This document shows, in pieces, positions 34,944 to 50,871 of a stretch of DNA of 64,000 nucleotides (positions are counted from its first letter, which is position 1; every line of letters begins with the position of its first letter). The notes under the pieces are model-generated. The model saw only the letters and a list, made by a program, of their open reading frames with translations. It did not search any database and was not told where the DNA came from. Position numbers and translations under genes: made by a program. Location of the stretch: assembly GCA_007570785.1 (NCBI GenBank), contig ML662442.1, positions 57,952,518-58,016,517 on the forward strand, given 5' to 3'. Source of the stretch: Antilocapra americana (Eukaryota > Chordata > Mammalia > Artiodactyla > Antilocapridae).

Positions 34944-35689
34944 AGAAACTTGCCCCTTAAATTGAGATGATGCTGCTAGGTCAAGGAGCTTGCTCGGAGT
35001 CAGAGCTAACTCTGAATCCTATATGCTTAACCTTTACTGCCTCCCTGATACAGTGATATACGATTGGTTTCCCTGTGTTTTGTCAGATCCAGGAGGAGTG
35101 TGAAAAGACAGATGACTGTCTACCTCGGACTTTGGCTCTGCCTGGTGGGTAGAGTAAGACTTGAAGCATCAGCTACGGTTGCCTCTCTCCTGAGTTAGTC
35201 CTTCCTGTTGTGTTCAGATCAAATCTGCAGGAGCACAGTCAGCAGTGGTAGCCATTCTTCTCTTTTATCAGCACATGCTCCCCCGCCTGCTGCTGTTCCT
35301 TGATGTGAAGTGTTCCCACAAAACAAATTGACCTCTGGGAAAATGGGAGTCCAGGAGATGAGGGTACCAGTTTTCACTTAGTAACTGATTCGGTCATCTG
35401 GGATGGGACAGTTTATTTCTCTAGTCTCTTATGTGTGGGAAAATAAGAGTAATAATATCTCTTTTCTTACAAGATTGACGAAATTACATGAAGTAATATT
35501 TCAGAGTTCCAGTTAAGCGTCCAAGTTGTAATCCATAGTAGTTAACTTTGGTTGCCAAAGGAATTGAATTTGTATTTTCCTTTTCATTGTATTCCCTTCG
35601 GAGTAGGAATGTGGTGCCAGAGAAGGTCAAATTGATATTTCAAGGGAGGTTTTTTGAAGCTCTAGACAGATTCATTTCTTCTAATTCTA

Positions 35690-36510
35690 AAGAAAAAGTA
35701 CAAAGTTCTAGCCAACAGGCATATTAAAAGATGTTCAACACTGCTAGTCATCAGAGGAATGCAAGTCAAACCACAGGGAGGTGTCACCTCACATCTGTCA
35801 GAGTGGGTATCATGAGAAAGATCACAGATAACAAATACTGGCAAAGATGTGAGAAAAGGGAACCCTGGTGCACTGTTGGAGAGAATGTATATTGGTAAAG
35901 CAGCTGTGGAAAACAGTATGGAGGTTTCTCAAAAAACTAAAAGCTACCGTATGATCCAGCAATACCCCTCCTGGGTATATATCTGAAGAAAAAAACACTA
36001 ATTTAAAAAGATTCATGCACCCCAGCATTCACAGCAGCATTATTTACAATAGCCAAGATATAGAAATAATCTAAGTGTCTATCAACAGATGAATGGATAA
36101 AAATGAGGTTTGTGTGGAATCCCACTCAGCCATAACAAAGAATGAAAATATACCATTTGCAACAGCATAGATGGACTTGAAGGACATTGTACTAAATGAA
36201 ATAAGTCAGAGGAAGGTAAATACTTATGTTATTATTTATATGTGGAATCTAAAAAATAAACTAATGAATACAACAAAAACAATCACAGATACAGAGCACA
36301 AACTTGGGGTTACCAGTGGGGAGGGGCAAGCTGGGGATAGGGGATTAAGACATCAGACTATGTATGAAATAAGCTACACAGATATATTGTGCCACACAGG
36401 ATGACATTTTATAACTTTAAATGGAGTATTTTCTTTAAAGGTTGTGATTCAGTGTTGTACACCTGAAACATATAATGTAAATCGACTATACCTTTTTGCA
36501 TTTTAAAGAA
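35690..36510 (+). repeat. L1M LINE 3' end
   Basis: Forward old L1 3' region: 'caagtcaaaccacagggaggtgtcacctcacatctgtcagagtgg', 'gaaaacagtatggaggtttctcaaaaaactaaaa', 'caatagccaagatatagaaataatctaagtg', ending 'gttgtacacctgaaacatataatgtaaatcgactatacc'. Frames are broken. Confidence 0.92.
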
Positions 36511-36779
36511 AGCAAAAGCTATGAAAAAACAATATTAGATAACTGTAGTTTTTGAAAATTCAAAGATGAAAGGGTATGCAGTGAGAAGGCAGTGTCCTCC
36601 CTACCCCAGTCTCCTAGTTCTCTTTATTCAGACATTCACCAATATCAGTTTCTTGCTTACCCACCAGGAGATCATATACAATATACATTGCTGTTCTCCT
36701 TTTTTCATTAAACAGTGTATCTTGCATTCCTTTAATATCAGCACATCTATGACCAGCTTATTTTTATTTTTTTAATAGT

Positions 36780-36930
36780 ATTTTTTTACAATCAGCTTTA
36801 TTGAGGTATAATTTTACAGTACAATGAAAATCACTGTATTTCAACATGCAGTTTAATGAGTTTTATCAAAGATGCCCAGGTCACATAACCACCACTACCA
36901 GTTATGATATCAGTTTCTCTGCCTTTTTTT
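36780..36930 (-). repeat. L1M fragment
   Basis: 'agctttattgaggtataattttacagtacaatgaaaatcac' and 'gtcacataaccaccactaccag' are reverse L1M 3' phrases. Confidence 0.65.
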
Positions 36931-38249
36931 TTTTTTTTGTTAACCTTCATCTGTATTACTCCCTTTTATTCTGCTTACTTGGAATTTAGTTTGAGCCTCC
37001 CTTTCTATTTTCTTAAAGATTATTGATTTGAAATCTTTGATTATTGATCTGAAATCTTCTGTTCTGATACAAACATATCCATGTTATAGATGGGTCTGCT
37101 TTAGCTACATCTCATGAATTTGCTAGTAAAGCAGTCCTAAGGGTCACCCTGTTGGCTGACCACCTCCTAGGGATCACAGTCCTTCACTGTCCTGTTCAGT
37201 TTTATGAAACCAATGTTTCATAAATCTTTCTAGTTTTCTGGTTGTTTAAGGCAGAAAGGTAATTAAGCCTAAGCCTTGTTCTTCTCTCTTGACTAGAAGC
37301 AGGAGATTACTTATTTTTTAATCCCATAGAAGAACATTTGCTTTCTTTCTAAATAATGATTACATGAATTTCCTTGTAGTTTCATAATTTCACAACTGTA
37401 TACAGGTATCTGTCAGGTCAAGGTTTTAAATCTTAATACCCTTAAAAGGTAAATAAAAAGAGTTTGGAGACAGACTACAAGTAAGCTCTTGTTTTTACCA
37501 CTTTTAACCAGCTGTGCCCTAGTTAATATCTTTTTTTAATACTGAAAAACTTAGGAAATTTTCAAACATACACAAAAGAGAGAAAATGTACATTATGTCC
37601 CATATGCTCATCTAGGTTCAAGAATCCTCAAGATATTGCCAAATGTACTTCATTATCTTTTTTCCTTTTTGTGTCTCAATTTTCTCATCAAAAATAAGAG
37701 ATGAGAGTACCTTACATCACAAGTTCTGACTGTTGAGTTAATGCATATAAAGTGTGTCAGACTGTGCCTGTCGGAGAGTGAATGTTCTCTAGACACATTA
37801 GGTATTGTTAAATCTTAATTGCAACTCTCAACCACCAAGAGTAACAAATGTGTTGCTTGAGAATTTGGAATGGTAAATTCTATTTCTGGTTATCCTGGGA
37901 AGCTTTCCACATAAATATTTTTATATTTTTGTTTTAATTTATGATAAAATAAATATTGATAGATATTACTCATATAAACAAAGTTCCTTTGGGATCCACA
38001 ATAATTTTTAGACATTAAAGAATTGAGAACTAGTGCACTAAACTTAATTTCCAACAATGTACCTTGTTTGTGTCAAAGCAATCTCTCTGAATTTCTTCAT
38101 CTTTTTACCAAGCCTCTAATGTATCTGCTTGCTGAGTATGCCACTTCTGTGTATGTTATGTGACTACCTCTTGAGTCACAGGGTCAATTCCCTAAGGATG
38201 ATTCTTTCTGAGATCTAATTTATCTTTGCTCTAAATGTCTAATTTTTAA

Positions 38250-38511
38250 AAATTATTTATTTTTGGTTGCACTGGGTCTTCATTGCTGCGCACGGGCCTT
38301 ATCTGGTGTTGGTGAGCAGGGGCTACTCTTCATTGCGGTACACGGGCTTCTCATTGCAATGTCTTCTCTCGTTATAGACCACAGGCTCTAGGCTCATGGG
38401 CTCATAAGCTTAGTTGCTCCTTAGCATGTGAAATCTTCCTGGCCTAGGGATCGAACCAGTGTCTCCTTCACTGATAGACAGATTCTTACCCACTGTACCA
38501 GCAGGAAAGTC
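38250..38511 (-). mobile_element. CHR-1 SINE with about 21-bp target duplication
   Basis: Reverse CHR-1: 'tggttgcactgggtcttcattgctgcgcacgggcc', 'ggctactcttcattgcggtacacgggcttctcattgcaatg', then the tRNA head 'gggatcgaaccagtgtctcc...ccagcaggaaagtcc'. CTCTAAATGTCTAATTTTTA plus one A is repeated perfectly at 38229-38249 and 38512-38532. It lies about 130 bp upstream of exon 6. Confidence 0.93.
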
Positions 38512-38660
38512 CTCTAAATGTCTAATTTTTAACTGTCTTTGTCCAAAATTACCAAAGGCTTTAGTCCACAATTATATTAAACTATAGAGCTATGACCTGA
38601 TTCATTTTAGAACTCTTATTTGTAGAACAGAAAAAAATAACTTTTACAATTATCTTGCAG

Positions 38661-38716
38661 TTCACCTAATGTTGCCAAAAAATTTCACGTTGGACATTTG
38701 CGTTCTACCATCATAG
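38661..38716 (+). CDS. RARS2: RARS2 exon 6, HIGH motif
   Basis: This short 56-bp exon (c.396-451) has a cttgcag acceptor and a G|gtaagt donor. It encodes SPNVAKKFHVGHLRSTII and one base of the next Gly. The HVGH at 38686-38697 (human residues 141-144) is the class I HIGH signature that binds the ATP phosphates, and the following LRST is typical of ArgRS. The motif is intact, which argues for a functional gene. Missing this exon would remove the signature and shift the frame. Confidence 0.96.
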
Positions 38717-39624
38717 GTAAGTGCTGTTAGTTTCACGGAAAATACTGAACATAACTTTTGGGGCAGTATTTGGTAATACAGTTTTATGGTTTAATGCTTA
38801 GGTAGCAAAAGGACAAAGAAACAAAAAAATGAAATTTATATGCACTTAATGCTAATTAAATATGACCCCAAATGAAAAAAATTGGTTTAAAAATGACAAA
38901 AAGAAATTTGTTTCAAAACCAAAAGATTGACTCAGAAACCAGCTATGTATATTTTGATTTTAACTTGTTAAAAGTATGTATGCATATTAAGAACTGAAAG
39001 AGGCATAAGTGAAAGCAGTTATATGGGATTGATAGTCATCCTCCCAGTTTTTTTTGTTCATATATTTTGTTTTAAAAAATAAACTCAGTCTGAGTCATGT
39101 AAGTACTAACTGGAGTTTTCAAGACTGAAAATTGAAACAGGACTATCCTAATAAAGATTACTTTAATACCTCCTGGCTGTAATGCTTGAGTGTATAGTAG
39201 ACTTATGATTTCTATTAAAATATGACATTATATAGTATCCTATCTTAAAACTCCAGTTAGAATTGTGTAATATTAGAATTGGAAGGGACTTTAGAGTTTA
39301 TCTCATGTAATCTGTCTTCCAATATAGAAATCTGTCTTTTGCATACTTAAAAGAAAGTGATTTAATCTGTACTGGAATACTTTAAAGATTTGGAGAATGT
39401 CTGTATTTTTGATATAGATTATATTGCAGTACAGTCAACTCTGATTTTTACAAAGTTCTCAAGCAGCATTATAAGAGAAGAAATGACAGGACTTGATGAA
39501 AAAGAATATAAGAAATATACTGTATAAGAAAAGCTACATAAGTTAAAAGCATAGGAGTAATTGATGGGTAAAGCATGATAAACTTGTTTGATAGTTGTTA
39601 AGGGAAATGCTTGAACCAGGAAGA

Positions 39625-39820
39625 GATAATATTTATTGAAACTTACCATGTTAAGTGTTTTCATGTGTTATCTGAACTAGTTTCACAGTAGCCCTGATTA
39701 TTAAGTCTTGTTGGCTATAGATGAGGAAACTCAGACACCAGAAGTAGCTTTCCCCAAATCACAAAGCTAGGAAAGTATAGCAGCAAAGATTTGAAATTAG
39801 GCAGCCTAATTCCAAAAGCC
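39625..39820 (-). repeat. MIR SINE relic
   Basis: Reverse MIR: 'ctatagatgaggaaactcagacacc', 'cccaaatcacaaagctaggaaag', 'gatttgaaattaggcagcctaattccaaaagcc'. Confidence 0.75.
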
Positions 39821-39856
39821 TAGGTTCAGGCATTTAGTTGGATTTACAAGATAATA

Positions 39857-40211
39857 GATAGCTTAGCTGTTAAAAGAATCTTAGCTTCCCTGGTAGCTTA
39901 ACTGTTAAAAGAATCTGCCTGCTATGCAGGAGACCCCAGTTGGATTCCTGGGTCGGCAAGATCCCCTGGAGAAGGGATCTATCCACCCCAGTGTTCATGG
40001 GCTTCCCTGGTGGATCAGATGGTAAAGAATCTGTCTGCAATGTGGGAGACCTGGATTTGATCCCTGGTTTGGGAAGATCTCCTGGAGGAGGGCATGGCAA
40101 CCTACTCCAGTATTCTTGCTTGGAGAATTCCCATGGACAGAGGAGTCTGATGGGCTATGGTCCATGATGTTGCAAAGAGTTGGACTCAATTAAATGACTA
40201 AGCACACACAT
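39857..40211 (+). mobile_element. Bov-tA SINE, dimeric with duplicated head
   Basis: Two units: a truncated first ('cttccctggtagcttaactgttaaaagaatctgcc', 39885) and a full second ('ggcttccctggtggatcagatgg', 40009). About 24 bp before the first unit (gatagcttagctgttaaaagaatct) near-duplicate its head. A 9-bp direct repeat AAGATAATA at 39848-39856 and 40212-40220 bounds the whole. Confidence 0.88.
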
Positions 40212-41357
40212 AAGATAATAAGGTGCTACAAAAAAATAAGGGTACAGTCTAAGTACCAGCTGCAAAAGGTAAATCCTTTTGCTGGGACTATATAGTTTGG
40301 GGAAGTCTAGAAGTAGGGAAACTGGAGAAGTAGCTACAGTAATATGTCATATATGCCTATTAGTGAGGAGTTATTTGCAGAAAACTAGAACTCCTCTATT
40401 AAAAGCAGGAGGGAATTTACAATGGAATATTGAATAGCTTGCAGAGTTGTTGGGAGTGCTAAAGATGCTTTGGATTAAGCTGACATAGATGATGCTCAAA
40501 ACTCTACCACAGAACTTCATCATCAAGGGAGCTTCTGCCTTTTCTTCGATTACTGCCACTGCCAGAGTCAGGAACCTGCCATTATTCCTGGTTTATTGTA
40601 CCTTCTAGAATTTAGAGAAGCAAAAGAGGTCACCCATACCCTATCTTTCACTTCCCTTGGAAGTTGTATGATAGGACACTAGGACCCTAGTAGTGATGCC
40701 ACTAAAAATCAAAGCCTCCACCACTGTGCTTTTCAGAAAAAATAAAGGTAACTCCCTTTTCACCTTCTGGATCACAAACGAAGTATATCTGATTGCCCAT
40801 AACTTCTGGAACCCTAACTGCAAGAGGTTCTGAGGTCTGTTACTTGTAGCTTTCCAGCTTCTGCAGTATGTGCAGAATGGAATATAGATGTCAAATGTGA
40901 AACCCGCATCAGCAGTACAGGAAGGTGGAGGCCTTGGATTCCTGTGTGCTGTTATTTAGGGAGCAGCATGAGAGATTGGACTCCATAAGTGAAAGAAGGT
41001 AGAGTGAGCTACTTAAAAAAAAAAAATCCATATGACTAAGTTCTTTAGGGAAAAACCAAATTATTTATTCTTTGTTAATTACTGAGATTCTGTTATTTTC
41101 TGTCCTTGGAATTGACTTGGAATCACAATTACTGTGTATTCATAACCTCTATTAATGTTGATGAAAATTGTAAGATTTAGAATAACTACATCCTCCAAAA
41201 TAATTTTTACTCCCTTTCCATAATATAGATGAAAACACAATAATGAATGTTTTTAAGAAAAAGTTAGTAAATTTAGTCAAGAAAATTTTCTGTTATGCCT
41301 TGATATTAGATGGTTCTTATGCCAAAACATAGAATGAGAAACTATGTATTTTATTGA

Positions 41358-44088
<2,731 letters not shown>

Positions 44089-44165
44089 GTCTTCTGGGAA
44101 CTGGCTTCCAGCTGTTTGGCTATGAAGAAAAACTCGAGTCCAGTCCTTTACAGCATCTCTTTGAA
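44089..44165 (+). CDS. RARS2: RARS2 exon 8
   Basis: This 77-bp exon (c.536-612) follows tctggtag and ends GAA|gtaagt on a codon boundary. It reads (G)[18 protein letters not shown] then PLQHLFE, matching human RARS2 with a few conservative changes. The frame is open and agrees with the +1 base left by exon 7. Intron 8 follows (about 8.0 kb), consistent with the large human intron preceding c.613. Confidence 0.95.
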
Positions 44166-45061
44166 GTAAGTTGGCGAAAAAATAATTAGAAAATGCCTCA
44201 TCTTTTTTCAGAGTACAGTACAGCTTGGTAACACATTTTTACTCCCAGGGGCTTTGAAAAAAAACAGCTGTTCCTTAAAACAAGGACCCAAAATTATTGA
44301 AAATATTGCTTATATTTTACTAAGAACTTACTTTAATTTTCTTATCCAAATATTTCTTTTATTACTATTTTAGTTGGTTTGGGACAGTATTTATTCAGGT
44401 ATAGAATCTTCTTTGCATAAACACACAGAATATCAGATTCAGCAAAGAATTCTTTTGATCTTTTATTTGTTGTTATGTACTTGCAGCTTCCTTCGCTCTA
44501 TTAACTATAATTCATTTAGACCTGAGGAAACATGAGTATATACGTCTTTGCTCTTGTTCTGTTGTAGAGGGAAGGCATATGTATTGCTCCAAATTTGTGT
44601 GTCCTTTTTCATTTTTCTTTCAGCTCCTTTTCTTGACTTTTACCCAACGTGCACGTCTTTCTATTATACCTCATTTAGTCCCTTGGACACTTTTTCTGTC
44701 CTCAGTTCTTCCTGGAGCTCATTAATAAAGCTTTTCCTGTCCAATTAATCTCCAGGAATATATTTCCTTTTCATTGTCCCAGTTGTTATCTCTGGGCCTG
44801 ACAAGGAGCACAGATACTACCAGCCACTTTGGTGACATACGGGGGATCAAACTAAGGTTGTGTGTGAAGAGCGCTTGCCAAGCAACGCCTTACCCCTCTA
44901 GCCAGAGCCACAGAGAGCATGTCGTTTTCATTTTTGTTATATTATTTTGTAGTTACATTTAACAAAACACATCTAATTCTTAAAGATCTTTAATATTTGT
45001 GATTTCCTCCTGAGTTTGTACCTTCACTTGCATTTTAAATGCCTATGTTTTGATTTATGAA

Positions 45062-45248
45062 AGTGAAAGTGTTAGTCACTCAGTCATGTCTGACTTTTTG
45101 CGAACCCATGGACTGCTTTGTCCACGGAGTTCTCCAGGCGAGAATACTGAAGTAGGTTGCCATTCCCTTCTCCAGGGGATCTTCCCAACCTAGAGACTGA
45201 ACCCAAGTCTCCTGCATGGCAGGAAGATTTTTTACCATCTGAGCCATT
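45062..45248 (-). mobile_element. Bov-tA SINE
   Basis: Reverse copy from 'aagtgaaagtgttagtcactcagtcatg' to 'taccatctgagcca'. TTTGATTTAT occurs immediately before and after it, a 10-bp target duplication. Confidence 0.92.
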
Positions 45249-45900
45249 TGATTTATACTGTTAACCAAAAGATTTTTTTCCCCTTGCTTTCCCATTGAGA
45301 GTTTTATGGTTAGTCGAGAGTCTAAAGATTAGTAAATCTTTATGGTTGTCAATAAAGTATGCTGCCTTAGTGCCTGGCATTTTTACTGTACTATTTTCTA
45401 AAACTATGAATAATTGCAAGTGTTTTTACCATGATCTTAGTGAACCTTTCATCAGACCCAGGCCCCAGAGACAAACCCACAGTACAGGAAATACAAGAAA
45501 CCACTTGGAGACCTTGTGTTAAAGAACATTCTTTAAGAATTTAGAGCACAGCTTGACATATGAGAGTTACTCCTTGCATTTTCTCCCACCCAATCTCGAA
45601 AGTTTTTAATTTAATCCTGACAATAGTAAATATTTGTTGCCTGTAATGTTTTAAATATTGCAGTAAAATTTGTTCTTAAACTGTCTGGCAACCTAAACAT
45701 GCATTTTATTCTATGCAGTTTAATATAGTTTCCTACCTGTTGAGACTCATAAGAAGAGGGGTATCAGACATCTACATTAGAGATTGTTGATTGACAGATA
45801 CACATAAGGAACAGGCAAAGAGGTACTTTTATGAATAACTAAAAACTCAAGGCACAGTAGTATTCCTTTCATTAAGTGTTCTTTTGCCTAATAGCTTCAT

Positions 45901-46112
45901 GGTGTTGTTGTTTCAGTTGCTAAGTCATGAATGACTTTTATGGCCCCGTGGACTGTAACCTGCCAAACTACTCTGTCCATGCGGTTTTCTAGGCATGATT
46001 ACTGGGTGGGTTGCCATTTCCTTCTCCAGGGGATCTTTCCAACCCAAGGATCAAACCTGTGTCTCCTGCTTGGCAGGTGATTCTTTACCACTGAACTACC
46101 TGGGAAACCCTC
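45901..46112 (-). mobile_element. Bov-tA SINE (GTT-tailed type)
   Basis: Reverse copy starting 'gttgttgtttcagttgctaagtcatgaatgac' and ending 'ctgaactacctgggaaaccc'. ATAGCTTCAT flanks it at 45891-45900 and 46113-46122. Confidence 0.92.
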
Positions 46113-46334
46113 ATAGCTTCATAGAGGAGCAGTGGTTATAGACAAAAGAAAGCTGGTTAAATACACCCACCTTGCTGTTTGTAATAGAAGACAGCTATCC
46201 ATTAGAGCACTTACCTGCTTTCTTCCTCCTCCTCTGCTGAATAGAGAAAAATGCAGAGCCTAATGCGGCAGACTCTCGGTTATTTTATCTTTGTGCTACT
46301 TTTGCAGACCCAGTTTCACTTTAAAATTAAAGTT

Positions 46335-46384
46335 GTCACTATAGGTTACTTCCAGCAACGTCACTATAGGTTACTTCCAGCAAC
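46335..46384 (+). repeat. Perfect tandem duplication of a 25-bp unit
   Basis: The 25-base unit starting GTCACTATAGGTTACTTCCA and ending GCAAC occurs at 46335-46359 and again directly at 46360-46384 with no mismatch, implying a recent local duplication. Confidence 0.95.
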
Positions 46385-47813
46385 AGCTTTTAATATAAAT
46401 GAGAAAGTTTGTCCCTTTTTGAGTGGTAAACAAATGTTAATGATTTTGTCCTGTTTCTAAATAGAAAACCTGAACCTTGGTCAAACCCATTTTTTTCCTT
46501 CTCAAGTTATAGATGGAGCTCTTTTAGAGGAACAGTCTGTCTTTTTGGTCTTTTATCTGCAGCCTCAGATACCGTGCCTTACAGTAAATGCTTGAATGAA
46601 TTTGCCTCTTCTGTTTAAGTTATGGCATAAAGAAACCTTTTATAAAGCTCCAAGGAAGGACTAACTATCATAGGATACGCTGTTTAGCATTTGTACAAAA
46701 TCTTATTATGCCGTTTACTGGTGAAGAACCCAAGTGCCAAGCCCAAGAATCTAACCCAGGCAGTTTTGCTCCAGAGTGTTCTGTGCTGCACTGCCTCACC
46801 CCACCACTGGCACTGCAGAGTGCCTTTCTGAGCAGTCATTTCCACTGGCTGTAATTATTTACAAAGCATTACCTTTCTTTCAAAATTAAATTGCTGTACC
46901 CCAGCCACAATTAGCTTTCACAGTTTCAGTCTTCTGGCATATTTGTTTTGAATTTGGCTGTGGCCATCCAGGAGCAGATTTCATGGCCTGGGTCCCTCTA
47001 ATTCGCACCATGATCAGTATCCCCCCAGTTTCAGTTTCTTAGCCAGGTTAGAAATTATATCATAGTTTTAGCATTTGTTTTCTGTAATTAAAATATTTAA
47101 TACAGTCATTTCTCTGCTGCATTTCCATGCTTGTGCTTTGCTCTATTTTAAATGGTTGTTCTCTGCAACTGTAGTCATTCTTTAACCAGGACATCTGGCC
47201 ATACTGTGCATTAACCTAGGACTTTTTTTTAGCCAACATTCGAAAGCTTTCCTTTTCGTCGTTCTACTAATTTTTCATGAAACAGGTGGTTTTTAATAGT
47301 TCCTCCCCTCCCCCAAATTGGCTGATGAGTTAAATAATATATTTGCTGTTTAAAATTCACATTGTTGATTCAAAGAAAACATTGGTAGTAAGTCTTGGAA
47401 TACTTTTCAAAAAGCCTTCCCACTAACATAAAAGAAATAGTTCTTCCAATGTTAATAATGTTAAATCTAAATCATAGGTATATGGGGGTCGTCATTTATT
47501 CAGTTTTAATGATTTTTGAAAGTAATTTCTCAGAGTTCCTCCTAGATTTAAGCTACTTGAATGGACCTTAATAAAAGCTAATGCTGTACCTTTAAGAACA
47601 TAGAACCCAGTCACTTTTTTCTGGTTTTGGTTTTTTGCTTTGGTGGCTTGTTTGTTTGTTTGTTGCTACAGAAGGTTTTAGATCCTCACTCGTTGATGTT
47701 GCATGTTGGTTGTATTTTGAGAACTATAGAGATTCCTCTGAAATATGAGCAGCCTCTCATAAGAGGTAAATATGCCAAAGCAATATGCATTAGCCTCATA
47801 TCCTATCACTGGC

Positions 47814-47940
47814 TTCCCCCCCCCCTTTGGTCATGCCACACAACTTGTGGGATCTTAGTTCCCTAATGAGGGAACAAAACTGGGCACCAGCAAGTAAAGC
47901 ACCAAGTACTAACCACTGGACCACCAGGGAAGTCCCCTAG
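47814..47940 (-). mobile_element. CHR-2 SINE fragment
   Basis: Reverse: C/T-rich start, 'ggtcatgccacacaacttgtgggatcttagttccc', ending 'aaccactggaccaccagggaagtcccc'. CACTGGC at 47807-47813 and 47941-47947 may be a short target duplication. Confidence 0.88.
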
Positions 47941-48479
47941 CACTGGCATTTGTAAAGATTCAGAATGATCCCTATAGTATTTTATTATTTTTACCCTGCC
48001 CCTTTTCTAAAAGGATTTGAGGTAATCACAGTGATGGACATTTAACAAAAAAGACATAGAAAGTTGGAGATAATGTATTACTAGGTAATATATATGTAAA
48101 AGATTTTACCCTTAATCATTAGCAAAATAGTAAAGACAAGATAGGGCAGGACCAAAGCACCAGTTTAATAAGTGATAATGTTTACTTGGTCCCATTTTTT
48201 AAAATCAAAAGACCATGTGGTTTTCTGACTTTAGAATCTCAAAACAATTTCTCAAAGTAAATCAAGACTTATTCAATTTTAGATATATATAGGATTATAT
48301 ATGCAGTTGATAGTTCATATTGTTTAAAGAATTGAATTCAAATGTAATCTGTTGGTTTAATCCACATTACTTTTTTCAGGGAAAATGATTGTTGTGATTG
48401 AGATGGATTTTACTTGTTATAACATCTGCAAGAAATAGCTTTTAAATTATAAACCTGATTTGAACCCAGCCATCACTTT

Positions 48480-49010
48480 TGAGAATGGTGGGACCCAACA
48501 AGTTAGGAATTTCCCACCTCCCAGGTCACACAGAGGCGCTCGTGTGCATCCCAAGGGAACTGTCGAGACCTCTTCTTGGCTTCAGTCCACACTGCTCTTG
48601 ACTGACATGCCCAGGATCCAGTGATGCCCTGGAGGCACACAGCTCTGCCTGTGTGACAAACTTCACCTGGGAGGTCTTGCTGTGTCTCAGTTCCACAGGC
48701 CCAGAGGCCGCCTCCCTGTGTGGGGACACTGTGAACCACTGCGCTGTGAGGGCCTGCCACCACCTGAAGGGCTGCCCAGCTTACACTGTCCCCAGTTTTT
48801 CCCTCAGGCCCTTCTCAGTCTAGGCAGTTCTCTCCTCACTCCTGGCAGCTTCTCTGCTTCACCATTGCTCATGACTTGTCTTCCCCAAAGCCACATGCTT
48901 TCTCCTTCACTCTTACTCCCCTCAGACAGCACTGCAGTGTCCCATTGTTCTCTGGGTGTTCTTAGAACAAGAATGGACATAGCGAGCAAGGCCACATGAC
49001 ACAGTAAGAG
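48480..49010. other. GC-rich island of unknown origin in intron 8
   Basis: About 530 bp clearly richer in G+C than the surrounding intron, with overlapping open frames of 86-105 codons on both strands. None resembles a protein I know and there are no splice or RNA-gene signals. It may be an old repeat or unique sequence. Confidence 0.4.
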
Positions 49011-50871
49011 CTCAGTCATCATCTCACCCCACTGAAATGTGGGAAGAACAGGTTTTTCAGCAGAGAACAGTATTTATTAGGCATGTGCATGGTGATCCAC
49101 AGCAAGTCAGTAACTGTCACCCTTTGATAGAGGTGTAAGATACCATGAATGTAATGATGTATACACAGAGAATAAAAATCAGAAATTCCAAACATTAAAA
49201 GATAAAGGGATGGTAAAATACTGTTTATATGCTGCTAATGATATTCTGATGAGGAGAAGTTTGGTCATTAATACATTAATTACATCAAACGATTTATTTT
49301 TTTACCTAGAAAGTTTTGACTTTATTAACTGATATATTAAATTATAATAACATGAATTTGAATTTCTTTGATATTTCATTTAATGTTAGGAATTGGTCTC
49401 AACCAGAGAAATTTCTGATCAATACATGAAACATTAAATGAGTTTGTTTGAGTTATAGTCAGGAATTTGTTACATGTTATTTTCTAAAATATGAGATCAA
49501 AATTAAATGCATTTTAAGATAGAGGACAAACAAATATTAAGATAAAAGAATCCTTAGTGTCAAAGTTATGCTAACCATCCTTAGCAGTTACTTTCAGTTT
49601 TAAAAACAAAAATAACCAGGGCTGGGGTTAGAGCCCTGCTTCAAGGAGGTCAGGTGTGCCTGTGCGGCTCATGTATTCTAGAATCAAATTTAAGGACTGA
49701 GTGGGGATTTTTCACACTTATTTCTTTCATTTGGGCAGATCATCCAAAGAGCTGATTATAATTAATCAATTAGAAATAAAATGTCATGCTTTTTGGCAGT
49801 CCCAACATTTAGAAATAGAAGGAACGATTAATACTCCTTTCAGAAAGTCTCAGATATTTATTTTATTCTCTTAACTAGTAACCTAAAAGAAAAATTGCAT
49901 CTCCATCCTCAAAAATACTTTTCTTCAGCCACACTGTTACATATCAAATGCAAATTTAAAATTTCCTTTTTATTCCCTTTGAGTCTGGATCTAACCTCAG
50001 AAGGGGGCTGTCTTCAGAATACATACTTTCTGAGGGTAGTGGATTCAAAGTAACTGTAAACTGAAAAGTATAATTTCAGAAATGCATTGTATAAAATTTA
50101 CTTTGAAGGAAAAAATATTTCTTTTCTACTATGTAAATGAATGTTAATAGTTTTATATAGTACATTTACAGGCAGACTGTTAAGTGCTAGTTAAGGCTCT
50201 TCTATTGTTCTGTTTGATAGTGTCAGTTGATTCTCAGTAATGTTTGGTTTGTCCCTACACAGTGCTGAAATGCCAGGGTTGTCTTCATGAATTAGGAATG
50301 GCTTTTTGTTTTAATTATTTCTATTAAATTATCAGAGGAAATCAGGTCCAAGCCTCCTAGTCCTTTCCTAATAGTCACCCGGGATGTATTTAATTCCTCC
50401 TACAACAAATTGTAACAGACTGTGTGAAATGTTGTCTACCAGAGAAGCTCACTGGAGGCTGATTATGTAGCCGCCCTCTGTGTAGCTTGGTACTAAAATT
50501 CCAAATTCCTGGAAGAAAATCGGGTGTTTAACATAAACCATATTGTTTGCACCAGCAGTTTAGAGGCACTGTGACCTGCTCTTATTGGTTAGATTGGCAG
50601 GAGCATTCTCAAAATTCAAGTTCCCCCGATGGCAGCCAAGAGCTAACCTTGCAGACAACACATTTTAAGGATAGCAGTTTCTAGACCTGTTACATTAACT
50701 CTTAGCAACTAAACAACACCAACCTTTATTTGAAAGCACTTATTTGTTCACTTTTGCAATTCCAATAATTAACATGAGCCATCTATGGAAGATGAGACCT
50801 TTTTAGCTTGAGATAAATGTTTAATGCCCTGTCCGTTTTGTTAGTAGTATCTAGTGGGTATAAGCCACATT

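Larger units (their letters stand above)
30525..38660 (+). other. RARS2: RARS2 intron 5
   Basis: An 8,136-bp intron with a consensus gtgagt donor. Its L1M, Bov-tA, BovB, CHR-1 and CHR-2 insertions are listed separately. Intervals at 32603-33430, 33556-34730, 34957-35690 and 36935-37540 hold unique AT-rich DNA with no recognised gene. An L1M 3' relic lies at about 37540-37660. Confidence 0.9.
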
